Part shown: in pieces, positions 45,915 through 52,588 of the stretch
Layout of the letters: every line of letters begins with the position of its first letter
How positions within the stretch are numbered: the stretch's first letter is position 1
DNA from: Candidatus Bathyarchaeota archaeon
Lineage (GTDB): Archaea > Thermoproteota > Bathyarchaeia > Bathyarchaeales > Bathycorpusculaceae
Length of the DNA stretch: 52,588 bases
NCBI GenBank assembly: GCA_022865885.1
Contig: JALHSQ010000085.1
Location: 1-52,588 of the forward strand
Reading direction: 5' to 3'
Notes under the pieces: generated by a model
Told to the model about the DNA's origin: nothing
What the model saw: the letters and a program-made list of their open reading frames with translations, nothing else
Database searches by the model: none
Position numbers and translations under genes: made by a program

Positions 45915-47273
45915 CTAGTGTCTCTGAGCTATAATACCGTAGAGTCTCAGGGCCCTGAGTGCCTTTGCGGCCTTGTCCGGCAGATTGTAGAGAGGTATTC
46001 TCGTGTTGCCTATAATCTTGTGCACTAATGCAAAGTCTTCGCCACCTGCAGGTACGTCCACAATGGGCTTGTGTGGATATTTCGATGCGACCCTCGGAAT
46101 CACTTTGGCGTCTTCGGGTTCGAAAAAAGTAGATTTGAGCATGTTTATTACGAGTACTCCATCCACGTTTTTGTCTGCAAGAACTAAACCTAGCACTTTT
46201 TCGTACCGGCTGGCCCTCGCATCAGCAATGAGGTCTATTGGATTCATGGCCTCTACGCCGGGATACAGATCCTCAATTTTGCGTTTTGTTTTTTCAGACA
46301 AGTCGGCGAGCTTCAGATTGTTTCTTACCACTGCGTCTCCTGCCAATATCGCAGGTCCGCCTACGTTGCTGACGATAGCCACGTTATCGCCAAGCATAGG
46401 TGGCTGTTTTGAAAGGGCTATTGCCGAATTCAGTAATTCTTCAATGTTTTCGACTCTTATTATCCCCGCTTTCTTACAGGCAGCGTCAAAGATTTCGTCT
46501 AATCCTGCTATCGAGGCAGTATGCGATTTAGCTCTGTGAGCGGATTCACGCGTTATACCGCCTTTTAAGGCAAGGATAGGTTTTGTTTTGACGAGTTCTC
46601 TTGCTTGTTTGATGAATTCTGTGCCGTTCTTGATTCCTTCTAGGTAGAGGCAGATTACTTTCGTATTTTTGTCATTGCCGAAGTATCGCAGTAGGTCGAG
46701 ATCGTCCACGTCTATTTTGTCACCAACAAAGGCAAACTTGCTTATACCGACGTGGTAGAAGCAAGCCCAGTCGAGCATGCAGGAACCGACTCCCCCACTT
46801 TGAGAGATAACTGCAATGTTTCCTTTCTTTGGCATAACGTCTTTTTCGAATGTTGTATTCAAGCCGTTAGCGGTATTTATCACGCCCATGATTGTGTTTG
46901 GGCCTAGGATTCTGATGCCATATTTCCTTTTGAGGTTGAGGAGTTTTCGACGTTGGCTGTCCTTGTACCCACCTGTGATCAAGACAAATGCTCTTGTGCC
47001 TTTCTTTGCGCACTTTTCGACTTGCCTAATTGACTGGTCTGGTGGGAGCATTATTACTGCGAGATCTGCTGACTCACTTTTTCTCAAATAATCTTCCGTG
47101 TTTTCTTTGTTTTTTGTGTCGAGCACTTGGGTCTCGTTGTGGAAGAATTTTCGCATGTTGTGAATAACGTCGTTGAAGAGTTGAGGCGAAGACATACCTA
47201 CTTTTTCTCGAATCACACTTGATCCTATCAGTACGACTCTTCGGGGTTCAAAGAGGGTTCTTACTTCAACCAT
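45915..47273 (-). CDS. ADP-forming acyl-CoA synthetase, alpha subunit
   Basis: A 452-residue protein with a CoA-binding Rossmann domain (TLFEPRRVVLIGSS), a succinyl-CoA-ligase-like domain (GNIAVISQSGGVGSCMLDW) and a third domain. It carries the phosphohistidine in ESAHRAKSHTASIAG. Archaeal ADP-forming acetate/acyl-CoA synthetases make ATP from acetyl-CoA or aryl-CoA and ADP. The beta subunit with the ATP-grasp domain is absent from the window, so it must be encoded elsewhere. An organism using this enzyme conserves energy from peptide or sugar fermentation. Confidence 0.8.
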   Translation of the reverse strand: MVEVRTLFEPRRVVLIGSSVIREKVGMSSPQLFNDVIHNMRKFFHNETQVLDTKNKENTEDYLRKSESADLAVIMLPPDQSIRQVEKCAKKGTRAFVLITGGYKDSQRRKLLNLKRKYGIRILGPNTIMGVINTANGLNTTFEKDVMPKKGNIAVISQSGGVGSCMLDWACFYHVGISKFAFVGDKIDVDDLDLLRYFGNDKNTKVICLYLEGIKNGTEFIKQARELVKTKPILALKGGITRESAHRAKSHTASIAGLDEIFDAACKKAGIIRVENIEELLNSAIALSKQPPMLGDNVAIVSNVGGPAILAGDAVVRNNLKLADLSEKTKRKIEDLYPGVEAMNPIDLIADARASRYEKVLGLVLADKNVDGVLVINMLKSTFFEPEDAKVIPRVASKYPHKPIVDVPAGGEDFALVHKIIGNTRIPLYNLPDKAAKALRALRLYGIIAQRH

Positions 47274-47685
47274 TCAAATCGAGCCTCAAAGTGACTAACT
47301 TGTCGATAGTGAAAGGAACCAAAAGATATGTTGTCCATGCTCATAAAGTTAACCCGAAATCAACTATCATCCCTTCTTCCCGCTTCTGCCGCGTGCCAAG
47401 ACGCTATTTGCGCTCCAATATCTTCATGTACCTGTGTGGAGCGTTTGCGTATCCGTTAGGGTTCAATCTTGACTCTTCCCCCTCTAAACCTGTACTGGCT
47501 TGATGGTGTTAAAGTAGTCTTCGCTACGGATAGGTCTTTCTGGCAACGTTATCTACTCACCAAGCCACAATCAGCTTCACAACAATGAAAATCGGAAAAG
47601 CGTTCAGGTCAAAAGACTTAACAGTATCGATTTTTACAAAGGTTGTTATCAACCGAAGACTTGATAGAACCTCTTCAATATACCA
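47274..47685. other. intergenic, no convincing gene
   Basis: A plus-strand frame ending at 47503 has no start signal and no family match. Nothing else was recognised before the direct repeats at 47686. Confidence 0.4.
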
Positions 47686-47733
47686 TCTGACGAGAGTTAA
47701 CAGTTAAAACCCCCTCTGACGACAAGTTACCAG
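47686..47733 (+). promoter_or_regulatory. two direct repeats upstream of a small gene
   Basis: TCTGACGAGAGTTAACAG (47686-47703) and TCTGACGACAAGTTACCAG (47715-47733) are near-identical, with starts 29 bases apart, just upstream of a TATA-like CTTTTATG (47752-47759). They could be regulator sites. AGTTAAC also occurs in the ABC-operon control region. Confidence 0.4.
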
Positions 47734-47798
47734 AACCCATCAAGAAAACACTTTTATGTTAGACTCGTTTACTAAGAGGGGAAAAGGATGGTGACCCA

Positions 47799-47909
47799 AT
47801 GTATAGCACAGTTCAAGAGCAGTTGCGCATGTTGCGAAAGGAACAGGACGATTCCGTAAGGCTGGACCTGATTCTCGCGCTGTTGGAACAGAGAAAGCAC
47901 GTTAGCTAA
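47799..47909 (+). CDS. 36-residue hypothetical protein
   Basis: A short helical protein, MYSTVQEQLRMLRKEQDDSV then RLDLILALLEQRKHVS. It has signals expected for a real gene: TATA-like CTTTTATG 40-47 bases upstream and GGTGA 8-12 bases before the ATG. Its amphipathic helix suggests a protein-protein adaptor. No family was recognised. The 310 bases from its stop to 48219 hold nothing convincing. Confidence 0.45.
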   Translation: MYSTVQEQLRMLRKEQDDSVRLDLILALLEQRKHVS

Positions 47910-48219
47910 TCATTTTTGTTCTTATGCAACGCCCTCATCTAATTCTCGTAGATTCTGAGCGAGTTCATCAGTGCGTTCAGATATTCCGTAATGACTCTCT
48001 ATCTGCATGAAGGAAGGAGTTCAGCGTTTCCATGATATAACACTTAGTCACACTGGAATTATCTATTCACCGAATTTTTGCAGAAAAAGACGATAGGCCA
48101 AGAATCACCGAATACTTTACAGAACCGGAGAACTTCCTCTTCAGGTCTTCTAACCTTTCTTCATCAACGCTTTTCTTAAGCTTTCGATTTTGAGCGTGTC
48201 CAAGTCTAGATAAGCAAAC

Positions 48220-49005
48220 CTAGCGTTCGAGAAGCTTCATGTATGCAAATGCTGCTCCGAGGGCGAAAATCGCTGAAAATGCTGCGACGCTAAGTATCGA
48301 AGTGTATGAGAATGAGTAGTGGCCTGGCAGTAGAAAAGAGCGGATCATGTCAGAGGCGCTAGTCAAAGGGTTAATCTCAGCTAGTGTAACCAGTGCAGCT
48401 GGAAACTTGCCGCTTTTTCCCAGATCCTGTATCAAGGAGAGAGGGTAGAAGACGCTGCTGCAGAAGAAAAGCGTGTAGTAGACTAGTCCTCTTGCGGTGA
48501 TGAATTTTTCGAGGCTCGACGTAGAGACTGCGATAGCGATGCTCAGGCCAGAAATGCCGACTGCTAGAAGAAAGAGAACTGCCAGGATTAGCAGTAGCTG
48601 CCATATTGTGGGAAATCCTAGGAAAATGAAGCACGTGAGTAAGAGCGGGGACATGTATAGCATCCCTCGAAGCCCTCCTGAAAGCACTCGGCCGATGGCG
48701 AGTTCGAATCTCGTCATTGGAAGACTTAACATGTAGTGATGTACCTCTCTTCGGCGTTCCATGTTTATTTCTCGCCCGATCATGAAGGCTGATGCAAACA
48801 AGCCTGTCACAGCTAGTCCGGGTGCGAAGAAATTAAAGTAGCCGCCGATCTGTGCTGACAGGGTTGGGAATAGAATATTGTTGTAGACGATTGCCATGAT
48901 GAAGAGGTCTGCTAGATTCATGCTGATTAGGCCCACAAGCCACCACTTGTATCTGAAGAAGTTTCTGAAATCATGCTCGACCATACGGATGATTCCCTTC
49001 ATCAT
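48220..49005 (-). CDS. ABC-2 type exporter permease
   Basis: A 261-residue membrane protein with six predicted helices: LVGLISMNLADLFIMAIVYN, FFAPGLAVTGLFASAFMIG with an EINMERRREVHHYMLSLP amphipathic segment, and further segments to the C-terminus. This is the ABC-2/DrrB-like permease type. Its start overlaps the upstream permease gene by 4 bases (ATGA). It forms a heterodimer with that permease, powered by the ATPase at 49780-50739. Confidence 0.8.
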   Translation of the reverse strand: MMKGIIRMVEHDFRNFFRYKWWLVGLISMNLADLFIMAIVYNNILFPTLSAQIGGYFNFFAPGLAVTGLFASAFMIGREINMERRREVHHYMLSLPMTRFELAIGRVLSGGLRGMLYMSPLLLTCFIFLGFPTIWQLLLILAVLFLLAVGISGLSIAIAVSTSSLEKFITARGLVYYTLFFCSSVFYPLSLIQDLGKSGKFPAALVTLAEINPLTSASDMIRSFLLPGHYSFSYTSILSVAAFSAIFALGAAFAYMKLLER

Positions 49006-49754
49006 TGCCAGCCGCCTCCTTCAATCATCCTTTCATAGATTGTCACGCCTAGCAAAGTGAAAAGACCGAAGAAAGCGACAACTCCAAGGAAGGGCAGAAG
49101 AGGATTCTGTAGCACAAAAAATGTAGATTCGATACCTGTTCCCCATCTAAATAGGTCTGCAGCATAAGTAACAGGGTTGAAGCTTGCAATCGAGCCGTAA
49201 AGCGGGTTAGCCGTCTGGACATATACTAATGGATACATGGCTGTGCTTAAGCGAACAATGAATGCGTCTAACACCCCCATCAGAATGTCAAACCGATCGC
49301 TGGATTTGATCAACACTGCTATTGTGATGCTCATGCCTGAGACGCCGAAGGAGAATAGGAAAAGTGCGAGCATCGAGACCAGAAAATTCAGTGGGTTGAT
49401 AGCACCGATTACGAACATGGATACGGCTATCAAGGGGCCAACGTAAATGAAGGATCTGAGGCCTCCCCCTATTGATCTGCCCAGTACCAGCTGTCTCCTC
49501 GATACAGGGAGGCTCAAAAGGTATTCGAACACGCCGTGCTCTGCTTCTTCGTAAATGTCGAATCCAATGAATATGGCAGCTGAGTAGAGCGTCATCACAG
49601 AGAGCCCAGCCACGTAGTATTGGAAGTAGCCTGGGATATTGATCATTTGTGAGGCTATGAGCCCGAACAGTGCTATCTGTGAAACGAACCAGATGGCGCG
49701 CATTATGATGAGAAATTTGTACTGGAAAAAAAGCCGGATATCTCTCTCAATCAC
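49002..49754 (-). CDS. ABC-2 type exporter permease
   Basis: A 250-residue membrane protein with the same topology as its neighbour: IIMRAIWFVSQIALFGLIAS, FDIYEEAEHGVFEYLLSLPV (coupling helix region) and FVVFGLFTLL-like ends. The paralogous neighbour overlaps it by 4 bases; the ATPase gene lies 25 bases upstream. The three genes are one operon transcribed toward lower coordinates. The cargo (drug, lipid or polysaccharide) is unknown. Confidence 0.8.
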   Translation of the reverse strand: MIERDIRLFFQYKFLIIMRAIWFVSQIALFGLIASQMINIPGYFQYYVAGLSVMTLYSAAIFIGFDIYEEAEHGVFEYLLSLPVSRRQLVLGRSIGGGLRSFIYVGPLIAVSMFVIGAINPLNFLVSMLALFLFSFGVSGMSITIAVLIKSSDRFDILMGVLDAFIVRLSTAMYPLVYVQTANPLYGSIASFNPVTYAADLFRWGTGIESTFFVLQNPLLPFLGVVAFFGLFTLLGVTIYERMIEGGGWQ

Positions 49755-49779
49755 GAGGAGAAGCTTATTCGTCTATAAT

Positions 49780-50739
49780 TCACCTCTCGTCTTTCTGAGC
49801 CTCTTCAATTGTCAGACCGGTATAGTGCGCGAAAACATCGTCAAGGCTTGGTTCGCTCATTCGTATAGAGGTGATGGGCACGTTCTTTTTCGAGAACAAC
49901 GCCATTATGTTCGGTACAACTTCCTCCACTTTGTTCAAATAGAGGCGCAAGTTTGTTGGTTTGATTTGCATGACATCTACAACTTCTTTCAAGCCCTTGA
50001 GGTCTTCGACGACGCTTGCAGGAGCGTCTTGTCCGAGTTGAACGTCAACTATATCGCCTCCCAGAATACTGTCCTTCAACTTCTTAGGGGTGTCGCGAAC
50101 AAGCAACTTGCCTTTGTGCAATATTGCAACTCGGTCCGATAACTGGTCAGCTTCATAAAGCTCGTTTGTAGCGAGGATAATTGTGCTTCCTTCGTCCCGC
50201 AGTTCAAGGAGCATGTTCCATATCTTGTGCTTTCCCACTATGTCAATCTGGGCAGTTGGCTCGTCGACGATAGCGATTTTTGGTCTCTGGACTAGGATTT
50301 TGGCCATTTCGACTCTTTTGCGCATTCCGCCGGAGAGTGCATGGACGTTTTTGTGTCGAGGCTCCCACATGTCTACAGCGTCAAGAACCCCCTTTACTCT
50401 TTTCTTTCGTTCTTGAGTCGGTAGTCCGCAGACTTTGGCATGCCAGTTCACTACGTCCCAAGGTGTGCTAACCCACAGCATTTTCGGTTCTTGAAAGGCT
50501 ATGCCTAAGAGACCTCGCACCTTGTCGGGATTCTTGCGTATGTCATAACCTCCTACAATGGCAGTGCCTTCTGTAGGTTTTATGACAGTGGCCAGCATGA
50601 GAATGGCTGTTGTTTTGCCTGCGCCGTTAGGTCCAAGAAGACCAAGGATCTCGCCTTCTTCAACATCCATGCTCAAGTGATCAACTGCAGCAAGGTCCCC
50701 GAATTTCTTTGTGAGGTTTTCAATTTTTATTATGGATGG
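49780..50739 (-). CDS. ABC-2 type exporter ATPase
   Basis: A 319-residue DrrA-like ATPase from ATG 50739 (a 14-codon longer frame reads poorly). It has Walker A GLLGPNGAGKTTAI (about residues 34-47), a Q-loop GIAFQEPKMLW, signature LSGGMRKRVE, Walker B KIAIVDEPTAQID, and a C-terminal domain (about 225-319) with PSLDDVFAHYTG, typical of DrrA/NatA-type exporters. The D-loop carries QID instead of GLD. It energises the two downstream permeases. Confidence 0.9.
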   Translation of the reverse strand, partial: PSIIKIENLTKKFGDLAAVDHLSMDVEEGEILGLLGPNGAGKTTAILMLATVIKPTEGTAIVGGYDIRKNPDKVRGLLGIAFQEPKMLWVSTPWDVVNWHAKVCGLPTQERKKRVKGVLDAVDMWEPRHKNVHALSGGMRKRVEMAKILVQRPKIAIVDEPTAQIDIVGKHKIWNMLLELRDEGSTIILATNELYEADQLSDRVAILHKGKLLVRDTPKKLKDSILGGDIVDVQLGQDAPASVVEDLKGLKEVVDVMQIKPTNLRLYLNKVEEVVPNIMALFSKKNVPITSIRMSEPSLDDVFAHYTGLTIEEAQKDER

Positions 50740-50785
50740 CATCGATACAACCACACACAGTTGAAGCAGATAGAAAGACAAATCG

Positions 50786-50823
50786 GTCAGATGAGACCTC
50801 GGCTTAGTTAACTGTCATCTGAC
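50786..50823. promoter_or_regulatory. 9-bp inverted repeat upstream of the ABC exporter operon
   Basis: GTCAGATGA (50786-50794) and TCATCTGAC (50815-50823) form a perfect inverted repeat with a 20-base spacer, 47 bases upstream of the ATG at 50739. AGTTAAC (50806-50812), inside the spacer, also occurs in the 47.7-kb direct repeat. It is probably the operator of the exporter. Confidence 0.5.
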
Positions 50824-51129
50824 TGTTTGGATCTTTTCCATCTGCTTCTGAGTTTATTTAGAATGCTAAGACTTCACGTTGAATGGTTTAAGGTTTTCGT
50901 TGACGTAGTAGTGACACAGACAGCTTTCCATTGTACGGTTTTTCCTTCTTTAGAACAGGTTGATAGAGCTTCGAATGCAACTCCCCCAGCGCTGGCCCCG
51001 CGAGAACACATAAGCTTACTATGCCGATCGATCGTGTCATTCATCTCCGTAAATGTGTCGGATTCCTTGAAAAAACGACATGATAAAGCTTTAAAATGAT
51101 CAATGTTTTATAGTATTTGCCCAGTTTGA

Positions 51130-51204
51130 GGGCCGGTAGCTCAGCTTGGCTGGAGCGTTCGGCTGATAACCGGAAGGTCGAGAGTTCAAATCTCTCCCGG
51201 CCCA
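51130..51204 (+). tRNA. tRNA-Ile (anticodon GAU)
   Basis: All four arms are present: acceptor GGGCCGG (51130-51136) with CCGGCCC (51197-51203), D-arm GCTC/GAGC, anticodon arm TTCGG-CTGATAA-CCGGA with anticodon GAT, and T-arm GAGAG-TTCAAAT-CTCTC, with discriminator A 51204. There is no intron and no encoded CCA. CTTTAAAAT (51090-51098) about 32-40 bases upstream is a likely TATA box. A tyrosine-recombinase remnant lies 49 bases downstream; tRNA 3' ends are common archaeal integration sites. Confidence 0.95.
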
Positions 51205-51253
51205 CTTTGGAATGAACCCGACCTGCTTTTCCGGGGGTTTTCTCCGTTGGCTG

Positions 51254-51574
51254 CTACTTTCTCTTTCTGAACAGCATAATGTTTTCTGGTGTGGTGCATA
51301 TGTATTCGAATCCTGCTTCGACTAGTTCTGAGGCTTCCTTAGTGTTCTGGGCGACTTTTGAGGTGTATTCGTCGTCTTTGAACTCGATGAGTTGCGTGTA
51401 GACGAGTGTGTTTTTGATGCTTCTGTGTCCGAGCAGTTTCATTACGTAGAGGATGTTTTTGGTCTTGTGGTATTCTGTCGTTGCTTTCCAATGCCTGAAC
51501 GTGTGAAAGTGTATTTGGGCGAGTCTAGTGTTCTGAAGCTTGTGAGCTTGCCTTTTTCGCTGTCTCAGCTGCAA
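51254..51574 (-). pseudogene. C-terminal remnant of a tyrosine recombinase
   Basis: The frame keeps only the catalytic C-terminus: LQNTRLAQIHFHTFRHWKAT (H24, R27), LLGHRSIKNTLVYTQL (H50, Y59) and FEYICTTPENIMLFRKRK. The start is TTG after an in-frame stop, and the core-binding half is missing. It is the same family as the full integrase at 14291-15424 (LQNPRLLSITLRTFRHFGAT). Placement 49 bases after tRNA-Ile, reading toward it, fits the scar of an element once integrated at this tRNA. Confidence 0.75.
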
Positions 51575-52107
51575 TTTTTTGTCTCAACTCCAAAACTTCA
51601 GCTTCAAACCCGCAAAGCCTGGTGACGCCTGGGGATGGCATGCTTAGGCGTCTCAGAGTTCGATTTGTAGTAATCATCTCGGGGAAAACAGAAGTGAACT
51701 GAAATCCCCGCTCATACTGACGTGTTTATCATCATAGGCGCGCTATGTGCATTTCGACTTTCAGAGCCAACCCATCAAACGCAGAGGATTGCGAATCGCG
51801 TTTTTTGCGTGGCTAACTTCGCCTTTTTCAAGACACGTTGAAGCGTACCGTGGCGACTTCACTGGGTCTTTATATTTAGTTTTTGATCTTCAATTTTAAA
51901 GTATTTAGCCAAGTTTTCACCGACTATCTATTCAATGGGGTTCGTTTTTTAAGCTCGCGCTTTGTTTTCTGTTTTTCGAAGCTAATCGCGATCTGGCCTG
52001 GGGCTACCCTTCACCTCAGTGCATCAAACCGAAACGTGTTTTAATCCGCCAAAGCGCAATCTTTCAGACTTTAAGATAACATTTTTTTTCCCAATGGAAA
52101 TTCTAGA
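51575..52107. other. intergenic, mostly decayed sequence
   Basis: A complement frame 51525-51677 (FEAEVLELRQKIAAETAKKA) may be the leftover of the integrase's upstream part in another frame. The rest shows no gene or structure that I can support. Confidence 0.35.
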
Positions 52108-52200
52108 GTGAACCTGGTTCCTTTTCCGAACGCGCTCAGCAAACTCGTTTTGAATTGGGTTGAAGCCATAGAAGATTATATGAAGAACCACGCCAAATAA
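52108..52200 (+). CDS. 30-residue hypothetical protein
   Basis: GTG 52108 begins VPFPNALSKLVLNWVEAIED followed by YMKNHAK, an amphipathic helix. It ends 14 bases before the next gene, whose ribosome-binding site (AAGGAGAGG, 52199-52207) overlaps its stop. It is short and unverified, but the operon-like spacing supports it. Confidence 0.35.
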   Translation: MNLVPFPNALSKLVLNWVEAIEDYMKNHAK

Positions 52201-52214
52201 GGAGAGGCGAAAGC

Positions 52215-52532
52215 ATGAGAGATACCAGCCACAAAACGATATGGGGCATCATAGAAAAATTTGGCAAAGGCACGCTAGCAAACTATAACCCTGATAGAAA
52301 AACCATAACTTTTTGCTTCAGTAAGAACTCGAAAACCTCACGCGAACTTCTCATAAAAACATTACAGGAACTGGGTTATATTGGCCACATTAGAAACAAC
52401 GGAGAGGTAGTTTCAGAAAATGTTGAAAAAGAAGATATAGCTCTAACCAAAAAAAACCACCAACTCATAATTCACCTAAATAAAAAGCCATCTGGAGATA
52501 AAGAAAAGGACGTCCTGAAAGAGCCTACTTAG
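52215..52532 (+). CDS. hypothetical alpha/beta protein
   Basis: A 105-residue protein preceded by AAGGAGAGG. It has strand-like and helical segments (TIWGIIEKFGKGTLANY, TITFCFSKNSKTSRELLIKT, DIALTKKNHQLIIHLNKK) and a charged tail. No family was recognised. It follows the small gene above and would be its operon partner. Confidence 0.5.
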   Translation: MRDTSHKTIWGIIEKFGKGTLANYNPDRKTITFCFSKNSKTSRELLIKTLQELGYIGHIRNNGEVVSENVEKEDIALTKKNHQLIIHLNKKPSGDKEKDVLKEPT

Positions 52533-52588
52533 CCTATTTTTAGTTCCTGTAACAGCACGTCCAAACATAGCCTAAAACAAGTTCTGAG

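Noticed and set aside
47219-47503. Plus-strand frame overlapping the acyl-CoA synthetase start
   Set aside because: Its start lies antisense inside the synthetase gene and there is no family match.
1-52588. CRISPR array or rRNA genes
   Set aside because: No regularly spaced repeats of 20-40 bases with spacers, and no rRNA-like sequence, were found.

Overview
The window looks like part of an archaeal chromosome, most likely an uncultured TACK-type lineage such as Bathyarchaeia (inference). The archaeal signs are an archaeal-type membrane LonB protease, an Hjc Holliday-junction resolvase, archaeal TrmI, a formaldehyde-activating enzyme (Fae) domain of tetrahydromethanopterin C1 metabolism, the alpha subunit of an ADP-forming acyl-CoA synthetase, several TATA boxes 20-40 nt upstream of starts with little or no leader, and many archaeal winged-helix regulators. 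Coding density is moderate and several genes are visibly broken.

Layout. 0-3.5 kb: a transposase remnant at the left edge, a secreted cohesin/dockerin-like protein and an 800-base gap. 3.5-11 kb: an accessory, defence-like stretch with a cyclotransferase-fold/HEPN fusion, a small coupled ORF, a large nuclease/helical-repeat protein, an 84-base element of nested and interleaved inverted repeats that looks like a structured RNA, and a PIN-like plus OLD/RecF-like ATPase pair. 11.2-15.4 kb: an integrative element with a zinc-ribbon protein, an unknown protein, a ribbon-helix-helix protein, an AAA-like replication or regulatory protein and a tyrosine recombinase. 15.6-31 kb: housekeeping genes (RNase J-like nuclease, secreted cyclophilin, MFS transporter, LonB, Hjc, an aminotransferase and MobA) mixed with decayed genes (YjbQ, DUF4872, HAD hydrolase). 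Five copies of an 18-base motif are scattered through this part. 31-35 kb: a ParA/wHTH pair and small regulators, two of them paralogous wHTH proteins, possibly an old plasmid or provirus remnant. 35-47 kb: Xaa-Pro peptidase, a broken acetyltransferase, TrmI, an aldolase-Fae fusion, an unknown 427-residue protein, a heptad-repeat stalk protein, malate dehydrogenase, a truncated DUF72 gene, a kinase fusion and the acyl-CoA synthetase. 47-52.6 kb: a three-gene ABC-2 exporter operon, tRNA-Ile(GAU), an integrase remnant beside the tRNA, and a pair of small unknown genes.

The most interesting item is the 492-residue fusion of a DHDPS/NAL-family class I aldolase to Fae (38281-39759). The aldolase keeps the Schiff-base lysine and the tyrosine but lacks the arginine that in true DHDPS binds the carboxylate of the substrate. 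An aldolase that releases formaldehyde straight into a Fae domain would feed C1 units to tetrahydromethanopterin. The 8566-8649 element, the dispersed motif and the HEPN/nuclease/PIN cluster are the next best leads.
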